The notes below the pieces were generated by a model. It was not told where the DNA came from. It ran no database searches and saw only the letters and a program-made list of their open reading frames with translations. From the NCBI GenBank assembly GCA_023101885.1, contig JALPQD010000005.1, forward strand, positions 1,879,020 through 1,943,019: 64,000 bases of DNA, given 5' to 3'. Positions 22,620-34,290 of the stretch are shown one piece after another. Each line of letters begins with the position of its first letter. Positions within the stretch are counted from its first letter, which is position 1. Position numbers and translations under genes: made by a program. Source of the stretch: Typhlomys cinereus (lineage: Eukaryota; Chordata; Mammalia; Rodentia; Platacanthomyidae).

Positions 22620-22830
22620 GGGACTGAGAATATAGCTCAGCTGATAGAGTACTTACTTAACATGCACTGAATTTTGGGTTTAATACTGAGCTCTGCATAA
22701 ACAGGTGTGGTTTTGAATGTTGGTGATCCTAGCACTTGGGAACTAAAGGCCAGAGGTCATCTTTGGCTAAATGTTGAGTTTAAGGGCAGCTTGGGCTACA
22801 TGAGATTATCTCAAAACCAAGCCAAAACAC
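22620..22830 (+). mobile_element. ID/B1 chimeric SINE (B4-type)
   Basis: Same architecture as the element at 22218. The tRNA-like part reads GAGAATATAGCTCAGCTGAT with a GGGTTTAATACTGAGC B-box region. The B1-like part has GATCCTAGCACTTGGGAACT and GCAGCTTGGGCTACATGAGA. It is strongly diverged. Confidence 0.7.
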
Positions 22831-23496
22831 AACAGCAACAAATATTTAATGAAATTGAAATGTTAAAAAAAGTCTTCAGTTACTTATCTAAGTTTTTTCA
22901 TTAGGTTAAAAAAATGAATTTAATCTACAGTAAATTTTACTTGGGAAATAAAGACAAGAACAGAAATCAGTGATAAAAGGGGTAAGGTAACAGAGAAAAT
23001 TAATAAAGCCAAATGCATGCAAAACAAAATGTAATAAAACTGGTAAACATTTACCTAATGAACAAAAAGAGGAAGGAAATTAATTTATAAGGTCAAGAAG
23101 AAAGTTATTATCATACTTCCAATAACCATTGAAAGGACAAATGACAAGAAAAATGTACAGGCAACCTCTAAGCCTTTGCATTTGACAACATAAGGGAGAA
23201 CATACAAATGTCTTTAAACACAAGACATCAAAACTAGCATGAAGTAAAGTGGAAATTTAACCATCTTACATTTATCCAAGAAATTGTATTATTGATACAA
23301 CAACCCAACTACAGGCCGAGTTTGTGTCATGAGGGAATCCATCAAATCTTAGGAGTGGAGTAATGTTAACAACTTTAAATGGAGAGGAGGAAAAGTCATT
23401 TCCAAACTTTTCTTATGAGACCCAAGGAATCCTGACACCCAGAGTTCAAGGAAACATTAGATAAAGGTTCACATAAGTAGATTTTGCCTATGATAC
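22831..23496. other. Unique A-rich sequence
   Basis: A-rich; possibly eroded L1, but no diagnostic block recognised. Confidence 0.4.
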
Positions 23497-23920
23497 TGTC
23501 ATAGTTGGGCACAGGTGTCACCTTGACTGTTGAAAGTTTGAGCTCTGGGCACATTTGTAGAGAATTAGTGGTTGAGTTAAGCCTAGAGCAAACCTGCAAG
23601 AGATTGTCTAGCTGATGGGGAAGGCCCAGCCCATGGTGGGTGGGATTAGGCATTAAAATAAAATACAGAGAGCTGCTTGAGAAAGTTAGCGTCCTTGTAT
23701 ACACTTGGCCACACATGGTGGTCTGGCAAGTAAGGATCATCCCTCTCTCTGCTGTTATGTAGAGATGATGTGGGCAGTTCCCTCGGCCCTGGTGTTGGTG
23801 TGAGCTCTCCTGTCAAGCTAGACTGAGGACTGTAACCAGGAATTGTAAGAGAAATAAACCCCTTGTTCCCTTAAGCTGTGTGATGGTCATTTATCAGCAA
23901 CCATGCAGGCGACTGTAACA
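23497..23920 (+). mobile_element. Solo LTR, ERVL-MaLR-like (TGTC...AACA)
   Basis: A 424-base LTR-like unit starting TGTCATAGTTGGGCACAGGT and ending GCGACTGTAACA, with a poly(A) signal region GAGAAATAAACCCC near 23850. It is the clearest member of the LTR family also seen at 21685, 24686 and 46150. No internal retroviral sequence lies beside it, so it is a solo LTR. Confidence 0.75.
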
Positions 23921-24038
23921 GATACAGATGCAAAACTCATGAGCAACAGATCCTTAAGTTAAAATCAGTCACGTAGATAAAAAGAATAATAAAGGATAAC
24001 AACGCATATGTTAGTACAGGAATTCAAAGGTGGGCTGT

Positions 24039-24345
24039 CGGGCTGGGAAGGGGGCTCAGCGGTAACATGCTTGCAAATGTGAGGATCCAAGTTATCCTGA
24101 CTCCCACATAAAAGCTGGGCAAACGTGTGGCTGCAGCCAGCTGTCCCAGGGCGAGCTTGTTAGACTAACCAACCGACGAGCTCCGAGTTCAACTGAGAAA
24201 CAAAAATCTAGAGTGATTGAGAACACCCAAGGTCAACTTCAGCACCCCCATACATGTACATGCATGTGCATGTGTGTCCACACGCATGCAGACACGCACA
24301 GGCTTGCACCTCCAATGCACATACATGGGCCAAAAAAAAAAAGTT
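24039..24345 (+). mobile_element. B2-like SINE
   Basis: The head GGGCTGGGAAGGGGGCTCAG, a B-box-like segment, a body containing AAGCTGGGCAAACG and GTCAACTTCAGC, a TG/CA-rich tract and a poly(A) tail at 24331-24342. Confidence 0.7.
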
Positions 24346-24685
24346 TCTCTCAGTTCCCATCCGCTGCCACCCCCAGGCTCAGTAGCAGCAGGGAAAGGTG
24401 AGAGGTGAGGACAGAAGAAATCAGTTGGAATTTACTAGCGGTATTTCTCCATTATTCCTGACTCACAGACAACTCTGAGCCAGCCACGATTCCCCTGGTT
24501 CTCCATGTTTGCTTGCCTCCTGCCCTGTCTCTCCTCCCACCATCCCCTCCACTCCAGACAAACAGATCCAAAAAATTCAAATGCTCCAAACACCATGACA
24601 TGACAAATACAAAATTCCACCCTTAATGGGATGCAGTAACAATGTAGCTATGCCAAGAATATACAATCGGGCCATATTCAAGGTA

Positions 24686-25081
24686 TGTGGCAGTTACTCT
24701 GCCTGTTCCCAGCAAATTCACAATAAAACAGCCCATGGGAACAAGGGGTTTGGGCTTAGACTGTCCGTTACAGTTCTTACTCGGGCGAGGCAACAGAGTC
24801 CGCACCAACACCGGGGGCCGAGGGACTGGCCACACCATATCCGCAGGATGCCTCTGTCAGACAGCACGTCTGTCCAAGTGTGCCAAAAAATGCCAACTTA
24901 CTTAACCAGCTCCCTCCATGTTGCCCACCCGGCCCAGGAATAGTCCCTGCCACGGTGGGCCGGGTCCCTCCATCATCAGACCCTATATGTAGGATTGTCC
25001 AGGGCTTACTCCAGCTACTAACTCTTTACACATGTGCCCAGAATTTGAGCTCTTAGTTGTCAAGTTGACACCTGTGTCACA
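24686..25081 (-). mobile_element. Solo LTR, ERVL-MaLR-like, inverted
   Basis: Inverted relative of the LTR at 23497: shared blocks are CATGGGAACAAGGGGTTTGG, GTCCAAGTGTGCCAA, GAGCTCTTAGTTGTCAAGTT and GACACCTGTGTCACA. The reversed poly(A)-signal area lies around 24720-24735. Confidence 0.7.
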
Positions 25082-25504
25082 AGAGTGGTATTGTGATAAT
25101 GAAACATAAGTAAAATCTTAGATCTGACTCCAAGATCCCTCTGTTTTCCTCTCTTCTCTCCTCTCCTCTGTCTCAGAGCCCCACAACACTCCCTTAACAA
25201 CTCCCCCCCCCGCATAAACTCAGTGCCTGTTACTCTCAGCCATGTGGCCAGAGACAAGATCTGGCCCTGCCTTTCTCTTCAGAAGCAGATCTCACTCATG
25301 GAGAATAACTTCTTTCGGGGGAGTCCCACTCGTTACTTTATCCGATTCAGAGGAAAAACGAGACCATGAGTCCTCTAGGAATCATTCACGTTAAATATGT
25401 AGCCAGACTCAGGCCCAATCTTCCTTCTCCATCTCCACGGAAAATCTGACTTCACAATTCCTTTGTATAATGAGTTTTTTTCGTCTTTTTCAAGGGTCGC
25501 AACA

Positions 25505-26220
25505 GTCTGTATGTTGTGTATGTGCGTATGTTCATTGTGTACATGTGCATGTGTGTTTACATGTATGAGTGTGCATATTTTCATATGAATATGTATGCAT
25601 GTGTAAATGTACGTGTGCAATGTGTAAATATGCATACATGTGTATATATACATGTATGTAGATGTGTGTGGTTTGAGCATATGGGTCAATGTGCATGGTT
25701 TTAGTATATGCATGTATAGACATGTATCATTGTGTTCATGTATCTCTGTGTATATGCTTATATGTGCTATGCATATGTGTATGTGTATATGCATGTATAT
25801 ATGGGTATATGTACATGCGTATATTTGCATGTGTCTAGATATGTGAATGTTTGCATATGTGTATATGCACATGCATGTGTGTAGATAATTGTACATGTTC
25901 ATTTGATTGTACCTTTGTATGTTTGCATGTGCACATGTGTAATGTGTATGCACACACATGTACACATGTGGTTTAATGTATGTATTATATGTATTACGTA
26001 TTGTTTTTGTAATTGTATGAGTATTTGTGTATCCACATTCAAGTTAATGTGTGTGCATGTGTGTTTATGAATACATGTGTATCTGTGTTGGCATATGAAT
26101 GTGTCTGCTTGTGTGTAACTATACATGTAAGTATAAATGTGCACATGCATGCACGTACATGTACACAAGCATATGTGTGTAGATGTTTGTACACATGCAT
26201 CTGTGTGTAAACAGGTGCAA
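25505..26220. repeat. Degenerate (TATGTG)n-like alternating tract, about 0.7 kb
   Basis: Some 715 bases made almost wholly of TG, TA and CA steps (ATGTGCATGTGTG, TATATACATGTATG and so on), with no fixed period. It is much longer and more degenerate than the other microsatellites here. It explains the Cys/Val/Tyr-rich and His/Thr-rich open frames on both strands. Confidence 0.9.
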
Positions 26221-27714
26221 CCATTTGCTGTTATTGTGATAGAGATAGTAGTAACTTTCTGATCTGCGCCCATGAATCTGCACATTCGCTGTTGTCTGAG
26301 ATCACTGCAGTCTTCTCTCAGTTTAGCGCTCAGCACTGAGATTTCCATGCATGTCTGGAGCTAAACCTGTCTTTGTGAGGGGTTGGGGGTATTTGGGAGC
26401 TCCAGCACTCCACTCGGCTAGAGTATGCCACTGTTGCAGCCTTCACTTCCTTCTCCCTGTGCAAAGATCCAGGGTTGGTCAAGGCCTTCTGGCTCTTTCC
26501 TGAGCATGAGCAGGAAACCCCGGGCAAGTGGGGGGCTTTTTTAGAACCCCAGATAAGTCAAAACTTTTGTAGCCCTTATGGAGATAGCTCGCTTTCTGCT
26601 GCTTCCCTGGGGTTTCGTCAGGAGTCTGCCACAGCAGGAGTGCTCCAAAAGGCCGCCTGTCATGAGGCTTGAGCCCCGGTGAGCTCCCAGCCAACAGGGA
26701 AGCGTTCCCATCGTCTTCAGGAAGCCAGCAGTCAAGGCAGTTCCTGATGAGGGAAGCTCCTTTTCCTCTCTGGGTGCCTGGAAGGGGGTTATCTCCCGGG
26801 CTAGGCAGCAGAGAGGTGCACATCAAAATGCGACCAGGCTCAGTCTTACTACCAAACTCAGCTGCTTTTCTGGAGACCCTGAGATGCTATAAACCTTTGT
26901 TTTACTTTTCAGTTTCTGGAAAGGTGGATCCAGTTAGTTTCCCCCAGTTTTCCATGACTCTTAGGTAGGGGTGAAACAGACTTTCTCTCTAACATCACTA
27001 GGGGGTCATTTTTGATGGGCAGACGCTGCAGTATGCGTTCCAAAGCAAGGTCAGCGGAGGAGACACAATGTACACTTCAGTCTTTGAGACATTGGAAGAG
27101 GCAAACGGTGCCAGCTGCCATTTTGGAAGAATGGCTGGTGTATGAGGAGGGAGGGTATGGGTGTGTGCGATGCCACAGCCTCGCTAGAGTCCAAGCTGAC
27201 AGCCAGTACCAGCTAGCGTACATGTGTCTCTAGCAGATCCTGAGCAGCCCTGGCTAAGGGGAATGGGGACGATAGTCGTTTCATGGCTGAAATCAATGTT
27301 ATTCCCCTGAGCCTTTAAGTTTTGAGGCTGTTTTCCATACACCAATTGAGGAGAGTCAGGCATGTCATGGTAACTACAAAACTGAATCATAGGTAGTAGC
27401 TTTGGGTGAAGGCTGGAGTGACTCAAGCCAAATATTCTAGAATTTCTCATAGTAGAATCCTGACGGCCCTAATGAGGTTAAAGGAAAGTCTGTTATTGGA
27501 GCTAAGAAGGGAGACTTAGTTCAGAGTGCTGGAAGGTTAACTCCACTCTTGGTTTCTGTAACATGAATACCAGGAAATTTACATAATTAGCTGGATATTC
27601 TGGCTTTCCAAGCTATTCATGCTGTGGTTTGGATCTTTTAGTTGCTGTAAATGCAAAAGGTAAGAAAAGTACTAAGAAAAGAGTGACTAGTAAAAAATAA
27701 ACAAGGGTTAGGGT
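26221..27714. other. Unique sequence
   Basis: Moderately GC-rich until 26960, then AT-rich. No gene or repeat recognised; overlapping frames on both strands lack domains. Confidence 0.4.
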
Positions 27715-28095
27715 TTGTTTTCTCACAAGTGTGAGATGGAACCTGAAGGAATCTGCATTTCTCTGACAGCTAACCATTTTTCCACATATCTTTGTACTTT
27801 CTCTTTTGAGAATGAATGTTCTATTTACTCATTCTGTTGATTGGGTTATTGGATTTTTAGGTGTTTTAATTTTTTGATTTCTTTATACAGCTGAATATTA
27901 ATCCTCTGTCAGATACATAGTTGGCAAAGACTTTTTTCCCATTCTGTAACTGACTCTTCACTTGGTTAGCTGTTTGCTCTGTAGCAGCTTCTCAATTAAT
28001 AATAATTTAATAATGCCATTTTATTTAATTCTTGCTATTGTTTCCTGGGCTGTTGGAGTCCTTTTCAGAAGTATCTTTTATTTAAGTTGCACTGT
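27715..28095 (-). mobile_element. L1 ORF2 3'-end fragment, inverted
   Basis: The plus strand carries the reverse complement of a well-known L1 segment: CACAAGTGTGAGATGGAACC, TGCATTTCTCTGACAGCTAA, GATTGGGTTATTGGATTTTT, TATTAATCCTCTGTCAGATA and TCCCATTCTGTAACTGAC. It is a diverged, 5'-truncated piece with many frame breaks. Confidence 0.85.
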
Positions 28096-28329
28096 ATTTC
28101 ATGAATTTTTTGTTTAACTAAGTTGCACTGTACTTCATGATCTTTCTGTGGTCCAAAGATACTTGAGTTTGGTAGCTTCACAGTTTATCCCAAATGATAC
28201 TGTGGAGAAGCGATGCTCCTTCCTGGACGGGTACTTGATGGAGATGCTGGACTTACTTTTGCATTTCCACTTATACTCCGTGCTTTTACAAATGGGCCTC
28301 CCTAGCTGTTGTGGCCAGTCTTTGCTAGC

Positions 28330-28590
28330 GTGGCTTTATCACCATGGAAACACATTTCTGGTGTGCCTATGAGGGTGTTTCCAGGAAGGATGGCATGTTA
28401 GACTAAATAAATGGGGAATGTAAGCTAAGCACCAGTGCTCATCTCTGGTTCCTGACACATGATCACCTGCCTCCAGCTTCTGCCACCACACCTTGCCCAC
28501 CATGACAAACTGTGCCCTTAAACTGAATAATAATTTCGCTGAAGTTGCTTTTTGTCAGGTATTTGTCACAGTAAAAAAGTAATACACAAG
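28330..28590 (+). mobile_element. Probable LTR (ERVL-type)
   Basis: LTR-like order on the plus strand: GATCACCTGCCTCCAGCTTC, GCCACCACACCTTGCCCACC, ACTGAATAATAATTTC near the poly(A) region and TTTGTCAGGTATTTGTCACA at the end, similar to other rodent ERVL/MaLR LTR ends. Boundaries are approximate. A nearby 22-base segment is duplicated at 28083-28104 and 28119-28140. Confidence 0.45.
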
Positions 28591-30106
28591 CTTAATCTGT
28601 TTTTAGGACAATTTCCAGTTTAGTAAAATTTTCTGGTTTCACCTCAGAGCAGCTTAACTGTCATTTCAATTCTCTTGGAATCATTTATAAATACTTTAGC
28701 TTCTGGTAGCTGCAGAAACGGCACCAGACCACACCTTCCAAGTCTGAAAGGACGGAATCCACCATGAACTTGCTTGACTCCACTAAGAAACGTACTTGTA
28801 CTTGGCACATACTTACTACATGAAAACATATCATCATTGGAGGGGCCTGGACAAGATTACTACGTTACTCATTATTGTGAGAGAAAAACACATTTAGAGT
28901 CAGAGAATGAGAATTCAGAATCCTATACAATTAGTTTACACTGGGCGCGTGAGTTTGGTTCTCCTGGGCCTTGCTCCTGATTTGTAAAAATGCCATGACA
29001 TGAGGCAGCACAACAGTGAGCTACAGCCACCACTACTGTCTTAGTGTGGCAGTCAGTGCAACTGTTGGAGTGAAGGTGGCCCACGAATCCATTGCTTTCT
29101 CTCCTAAGGCTCAGGGAGGTTTTGCAATCAAATGCATTTGACTTCTGAACACAGAAACAGGAGTTCCAAAGCTATGAAAGCAGGTGGAAAACCCAGTCCT
29201 TACACAGGTTGATTGGTAGGTAGAAACCCTAGTCATCCAGGCCTAGGGGAGGTAGAGATATGAGACACAGCTCTCCTGGCGTCCTCAAGACATGTGCAGG
29301 TATAAGATAGGAGGTGAACTCCAAATGACCACACAGTTGTGTGTTTCAAAACAAGAACAACGTCTCTGTCACTGTTTCCAGGCATTTATGCAGAGGAAGG
29401 CAGTATTTATCAGTGTGTTTTGAAGGTTTTGAACATCAACATTTTAAAATCCAAAACAAACCATGTTTTTCAGGCCTTCCGTTTTTGGACAGAGTCTCAC
29501 ACTATGGGCTTGAGCAATCCTCCTGTCTCGGCCTCCTAGGTAGGTCAGGGTAGCAGCTCCTAACGGTTCTACTGATCTGTAAAGTCGAATAATTTCATTT
29601 TCTTCAATCAAACATACAGGGATTGGGGTATATTCACAAAAAGATCAATATAACACCCCATAAGTGAACTTTCATCATTTAAAAAGCATAGCTCTCCGAG
29701 CAGTAACCAAGGACTTAGCTCATTTTTACAGTTTAGTCAAGACAGTAGTAGCCAGTGTCTGGCTGAATGGCCATGATGCTTCTGGAGTTAGATGCTCTGT
29801 GGACGCGCATAAACTGGAGCAGGAGAGACAAATAGGCACAGCTTCCCAACTTCGCCTGGAGTGATGTCTTTTTCCTGGTTTGCAACCAACCAGTGGGAGA
29901 ATTTACATAACTGAAACGGACAGATTCTACAACTGTAACAATAACGGTAACTCTTATGATGGCAAGCATGTTAAATATTTACTAGCACACCATAGCATAG
30001 GACTAAAATCTCTTGACGTTGTTCCTCCTGGTCTTGAATCAGTGATTCTTGAGGTACATCAGGGTAGCAGATTGTTTGAATGACACGGAAAATTTTTGAT
30101 CCTGAA
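28591..30106. other. Unique sequence with one B1 relic
   Basis: No gene recognised. 29462-29560 reads as a short inverted B1-like relic (GACAGAGTCTCACACTATGG, CCTGTCTCGGCCTCCTAGG). Confidence 0.4.
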
Positions 30107-30335
30107 TTGGCTGGAGGTGGCTCAGTGGGTGAAGGTGCTTGCCTGGTGCCAAAGCCTGGAGACCTGACTTCAGCCCTTGGAAACCACAAGACAGAGATCT
30201 CTGCACGCGGTCCTCTGCCCACCACATGCATGCCACGGTGTAGATGTGTATGTATGCCATGGTGTGCACATGTACATGTATGGATACACACATGCATACC
30301 CCATAAATGTTAAAACTGAACAAAAACAAAAACCC
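30107..30335 (+). mobile_element. B2-like SINE
   Basis: The head GGCTGGAGGTGGCTCAGTGG and a B-box-like segment are followed by CTGCACGCGGTCCTCTGCCC, a CA/TG-rich part and an AACAAAAACAAAAACC tail. Confidence 0.75.
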
Positions 30336-31548
30336 CAAACACCATGACTCATCTCCCTGGACCTACAAGGGCAGACACAATTCCATTAGTCAAGCACCTC
30401 TTGGGATTTGAGGTCCCTGGGTTTCAAGCCCTCACCGAAATGTCCTATTTCTGATGCTGCTCTGAGAGCCGTGGTCCTCAGTCCTGAAGACAGTCAGACT
30501 CTTCTGGAAACCAAAGGAAATTCTATGAAAAGCAGAGTTTAATTAAAAAAAAAACAAAACCTTCCATTGATGCCAAATGTTTGTTTAAAAATCCTTTTAG
30601 GAGGCGGCTGTTGTAAAAAACTGTATTACAGATTAGAGATGCCAATGAGAACCGGATTTAATTCAAAATTGTGTCAACCGAGAAAGCCAAAAATGAAGAC
30701 TCTGTTGCTATCCAAAAGCAGTTTCCTGAGAATTTAATGAGCTAAGTGCTGTCACTATCTTAATATCACGTCTCGTCTCACAGTCTGGTTAGTGTTTGTG
30801 CTGACAACCAAGTCACGGTCTCTCACTCCTGCATAACCTCCCATCCCTTCACTCGGGGCTACCCGTGTCAGAGGACGACAGTGGGCATCTTACAGACGTG
30901 CTTTTAGCACTCAGTAACATGCCTAAGAGCCCGACATCCCTCCTCATTCTCTGCCCAGAGCCCTCACATTGAAGCTCACGTCCATTCCTATTGTTTGGAA
31001 TCACACAACGGCTGCTCGCCACCTTCCACACAATGGTCCTTCCCATTCAGACTTGGGTGGGATAGTTATTCGGGGTCCAGAGACCAGCCTAGGGTTGCTA
31101 TCACCCAGTCTGCAGCTCTTCCAAATGAGTTGATGAATTTCCCCTTCAGACCAGGCTGGGAAGTGGTCAGACATTTGACGTGAGCAGTGATGCTGTCGTC
31201 GTCCCCAGATTATCTGTAGTTGGGTCACTTCTGGAATCACAGCAGATAAAGCAGCTGATCAAAGCCTGCAGCCTCGCCAGCATGGGCTGTCCTGGAATTT
31301 GGTCCTTTGCACAGCTCACCAGTTGTAAATTCCAGCTCCGCCGTGTCCTCTACTGAGGTTTCCCTGAAGTAAATGGCATCTCACTTCATGAATATTTCCT
31401 ACTTTGCTTGTTCTAAATGCTTTGGTTCTCATGATGAGTTTTCTTCCTCTTGGGAGTCCAGTGTTTACAGGATGCTTTTCATATTTCCCTTTATTTCTAA
31501 CTGCATTTCAGTTCCTGAATAAGGATGCTTCATTTTATCCCAATGAAG
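30336..31548. other. Unique sequence with a candidate conserved block
   Basis: 30590-30790 is repeat-free, AT-balanced and resembles a conserved non-coding element (TTTAATTCAAAATTGTGTC, GAGAATTTAATGAGC). The remainder is unremarkable. Confidence 0.35.
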
Positions 31549-31788
31549 TTTTTTTTTTTTGGTCTGTATGAGCAGGTGTGTGTGGAAGAGAGCCTGTGGA
31601 TGCCCGAGGGTGACTTAGGAAATCATCTGGAATTGTTCTTCCCATTATTGCTTTGCTCTGAGATTTCCCAGGTTCTGCCTTCCAGGGCCAGAAGTACAGG
31701 CTGCCTGGTATTTTTACATGGGATCTGAACTCAGGTCCTTTTGCTTGCAAGACAAAGGCTTAATCCTGTGCCATCTCTCCTGTCCAAG
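31549..31788 (-). mobile_element. B2-like SINE, inverted
   Basis: The plus strand shows a T run (31549-31559), GAGAGCCTGTGGATGCCCGA, GAGGGTGACTTAGGAAATCA, CTGAACTCAGGTCC and CCATCTCTCCTGTCC, the reversed family pattern. Confidence 0.85.
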
Positions 31789-33511
31789 GGGAGTCAGTTT
31801 TTATGCAAGCTTGTGAACAAAAATACCTACATTTCACTATCCTGATTTCCTCTCAATCCTCTTTTGCTAGGAAGCTTTTTAGACATAGTCAGGGTTCAAT
31901 GAATTTGGGGTGCTTCTTAAAGGAAGATTAGTTTCCACTTAGGCAAATGACAAGGTTGCTTCTGAAATGTAAAACACTTCCCAATTCATGTATAGGAAGC
32001 CAGCAGCTTCTGTCTCGGATGAGGGACAGTGTGGTAGTTTGTACTGTGACATGCTTGAAATCCAAAGTCTGAAAGGGCAAAATTAAAACACTACCTCCCA
32101 GGAAGCTGTGAAAGGGACCAAAATTCTACATTTTGGAATCCTCTGTTCAAACTCCTGTGTTTGGAAGGTCAAATTATAATCAAGGTTAGACTAAGCAAAA
32201 GTTACAGTCAATATTTTGCCAAACAAAGCCTAGATTCTTAAAAGAGCATTATGTAATGATCATCTTAATTTAAATGGAAACTCGGTAAAACTGTAACAGT
32301 GAGTGTTCCTAGGTCTACCCAGAGGCATAAAATTTTTATTTTTTGAAGTGTTAATAATTTCCACAACAAAGTTCACATGAAATCCGGGTGCTACTCGGCC
32401 TTTGTCAGGAGAGGATGACGTGCTCACATTTAGTGCATCCCACTGGGTGACTGGCCATTCGGGGGGACGTGTTCCTTGAGTCGAGGGCCAGATGGTGGAC
32501 GCAGAAGTCTTTTGCTAGAAGCCGTCCCCACAGAGGGTGATGTCACACTCGACGTGGTGACCAGGCTGACACTGAATGCAACTCAGTCACGGTACTTAAA
32601 TCACATTAAGACTCCCTTTTATTTATGGCTCTTCTTGTGATTTTTGCCTGGCTTTATGTCTAATTGCCAGGCTCCATGCGGCGCCGGTACGTGCTAGCAG
32701 CTCGGCCTTTTCCCCCTGCCAACATGAACTCCGCGTCGTTTCAGCAGCATCCAAAAGGCTCAGTTACACCAACGCATCATCAAAGCACAAATCAACTATA
32801 AGCCCAAGTCTGAGGACAAGAAATCTTACTTTTAATATGTCATCTCTGATATTCTTGATAGTATGCCAGGTCAATTCTTTAGAGTCAGGGTGGGCACTTT
32901 CCGTGGCAATGACCTCATTTTGGAGGTGGAAGGACAAGAGAACATGTGGCATCCCAGTGCGAAGAAAACTGACATCAGGATGAATTCAGGGCTCTGTGCT
33001 TGACTAAGACAGGGAACAATACAGGCCAAGAATCAAGTTAGGACACTGGTTTATATTCTTTTCTCTACGTTGAGCTTTCTCCTAAGGATCCCCCTCCCCC
33101 CAGTTCCAGCTTGCCTGCGTTCCCGTCACTGCCATCATCATCACCATCATCCGGCACAGTGAGAAGTACATCTGTCTGCTCTGGGGCTGTGAACAGCTCC
33201 TCTCTGGGCACTGGCTCCCCACACTATTTCTCAGCGAATGGGGAGATGATCCAGAGTAATTCAGTCCTCAGCCAATGTCCCTTGTTCTCAAAACTTAGAA
33301 TCCTAACTGATTTTAAGGATTTATTATTTAAAATTTTCTAAATCCATAGAAAGCAAATATCAATAATAAATGTTTAGTTGAATTTTCCCAGTCCCTAAAG
33401 GTGATGGAACTAAGAATATAAGAGGAATGTTTTAGGCACAAAATGGACTATAGGCCAGTCTTTAAAAACAAAAACATGAACTTGTTTAGTAAGCAATTCT
33501 TTCAGCACGTT
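31789..33511. other. Unique sequence with a candidate conserved block
   Basis: 32580-32720 is repeat-free with CACATTAAGACTCCC, TTTATTTATGGC and GTCTAATTGCCAGG, and ends in a short CpG-containing patch (GCGGCGCCGG at about 32680). It may be conserved regulatory DNA. No exon is supported. Confidence 0.35.
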
Positions 33512-33731
33512 CTATAGGGACTAGCCTTTGTCTCCCGAGCAAAAAGGACCCGAGTCTGGATCCTAGATCCACGTAAAAATGCTGGGCAGAAACGGCAGCA
33601 GCCTACACTTCTGGCCCTGGAAAATGGAGTCTGGAAAATTCCAGAGCGATAAGGTATAACATTTGAGGATGGTTCTCTGTGTCACCCTTGGGCCTCCATA
33701 GGAATCCATTCAACTATCCTCTTGTACACAC

Positions 33732-33735
<4 letters not shown>
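33512..33735 (+). mobile_element. B2-like SINE, 5'-eroded
   Basis: Family body (AAAAATGCTGGGCAGAAACG, CTACACTTCTGGCCCTGG, GTCACCCTTGGGCCTCCATA) without a clear head. The GATA repeat that follows takes the place of the usual CA tail. Confidence 0.75.
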
Positions 33736-33776
<41 letters not shown>

Positions 33777-33788
33777 GAGATGGATAGG

Positions 33789-33827
<39 letters not shown>

Positions 33828-33869
33828 GGATAGGGATAGATAGATAGATAGAGAGAGAGAGATAAAGAC
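33732..33869. repeat. Composite (GATA)n/(GACA)n microsatellite
   Basis: (GATA)n at about 33733-33777, then (GACA)n at about 33797-33827, a second GATA run to about 33852, and a short GA run. Tetranucleotide composites of this kind are usually highly polymorphic. Confidence 0.95.
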
Positions 33870-34054
33870 AAGAAAGTATCCTCAGGCAAGAAGCAATCCC
33901 TTTCTGGTACAATGAAAATTTCATTTTAAAACACAGGGCTCCCTCAGAACCTCTTTAGTAGTCCTCTTTATGAGAAATGCGCCTGGGGAAGATGTATGTG
34001 TTTGGGAATACAGTGCATTACTACTGTGTCTACAGAACTGAGGCTGAGAATACA

Positions 34055-34290
34055 TTTTGTGATCACAGTGGTTAAGAGCCTAGCAGCTGATGGCAGACTG
34101 CCTACACTGGAATCTGAGTTCCACGATCCACAGCTGTTGGGGTAGCTGATTTTCTTGCTTTCCGTTGCGCACTGAGAAAGATGCTGTTTTCTACTTCAGT
34201 GTTGCTGTCAGAACAAAGATCAACAAGAGATATCTAAAACAGTACCTGGCTCACCAAGAACTCGGTAACTATTATCTATGTATTTTAATG
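34055..34290 (+). mobile_element. MIR element
   Basis: Near full-length MIR on the plus strand: CACAGTGGTTAAGAGCC, CAGACTGCCTACACTGGAAT, and the 3' part ACAGTACCTGGCTCACCAAG followed by ACTCGGTAACTATTATC. An ancient mammalian SINE. Confidence 0.7.

Noticed and set aside
25375..26348. 196- and 149-codon frames rich in Cys, His, Thr and Tyr
   Set aside because: They are translations of the degenerate TG/CA/TA tract; no real protein composition.
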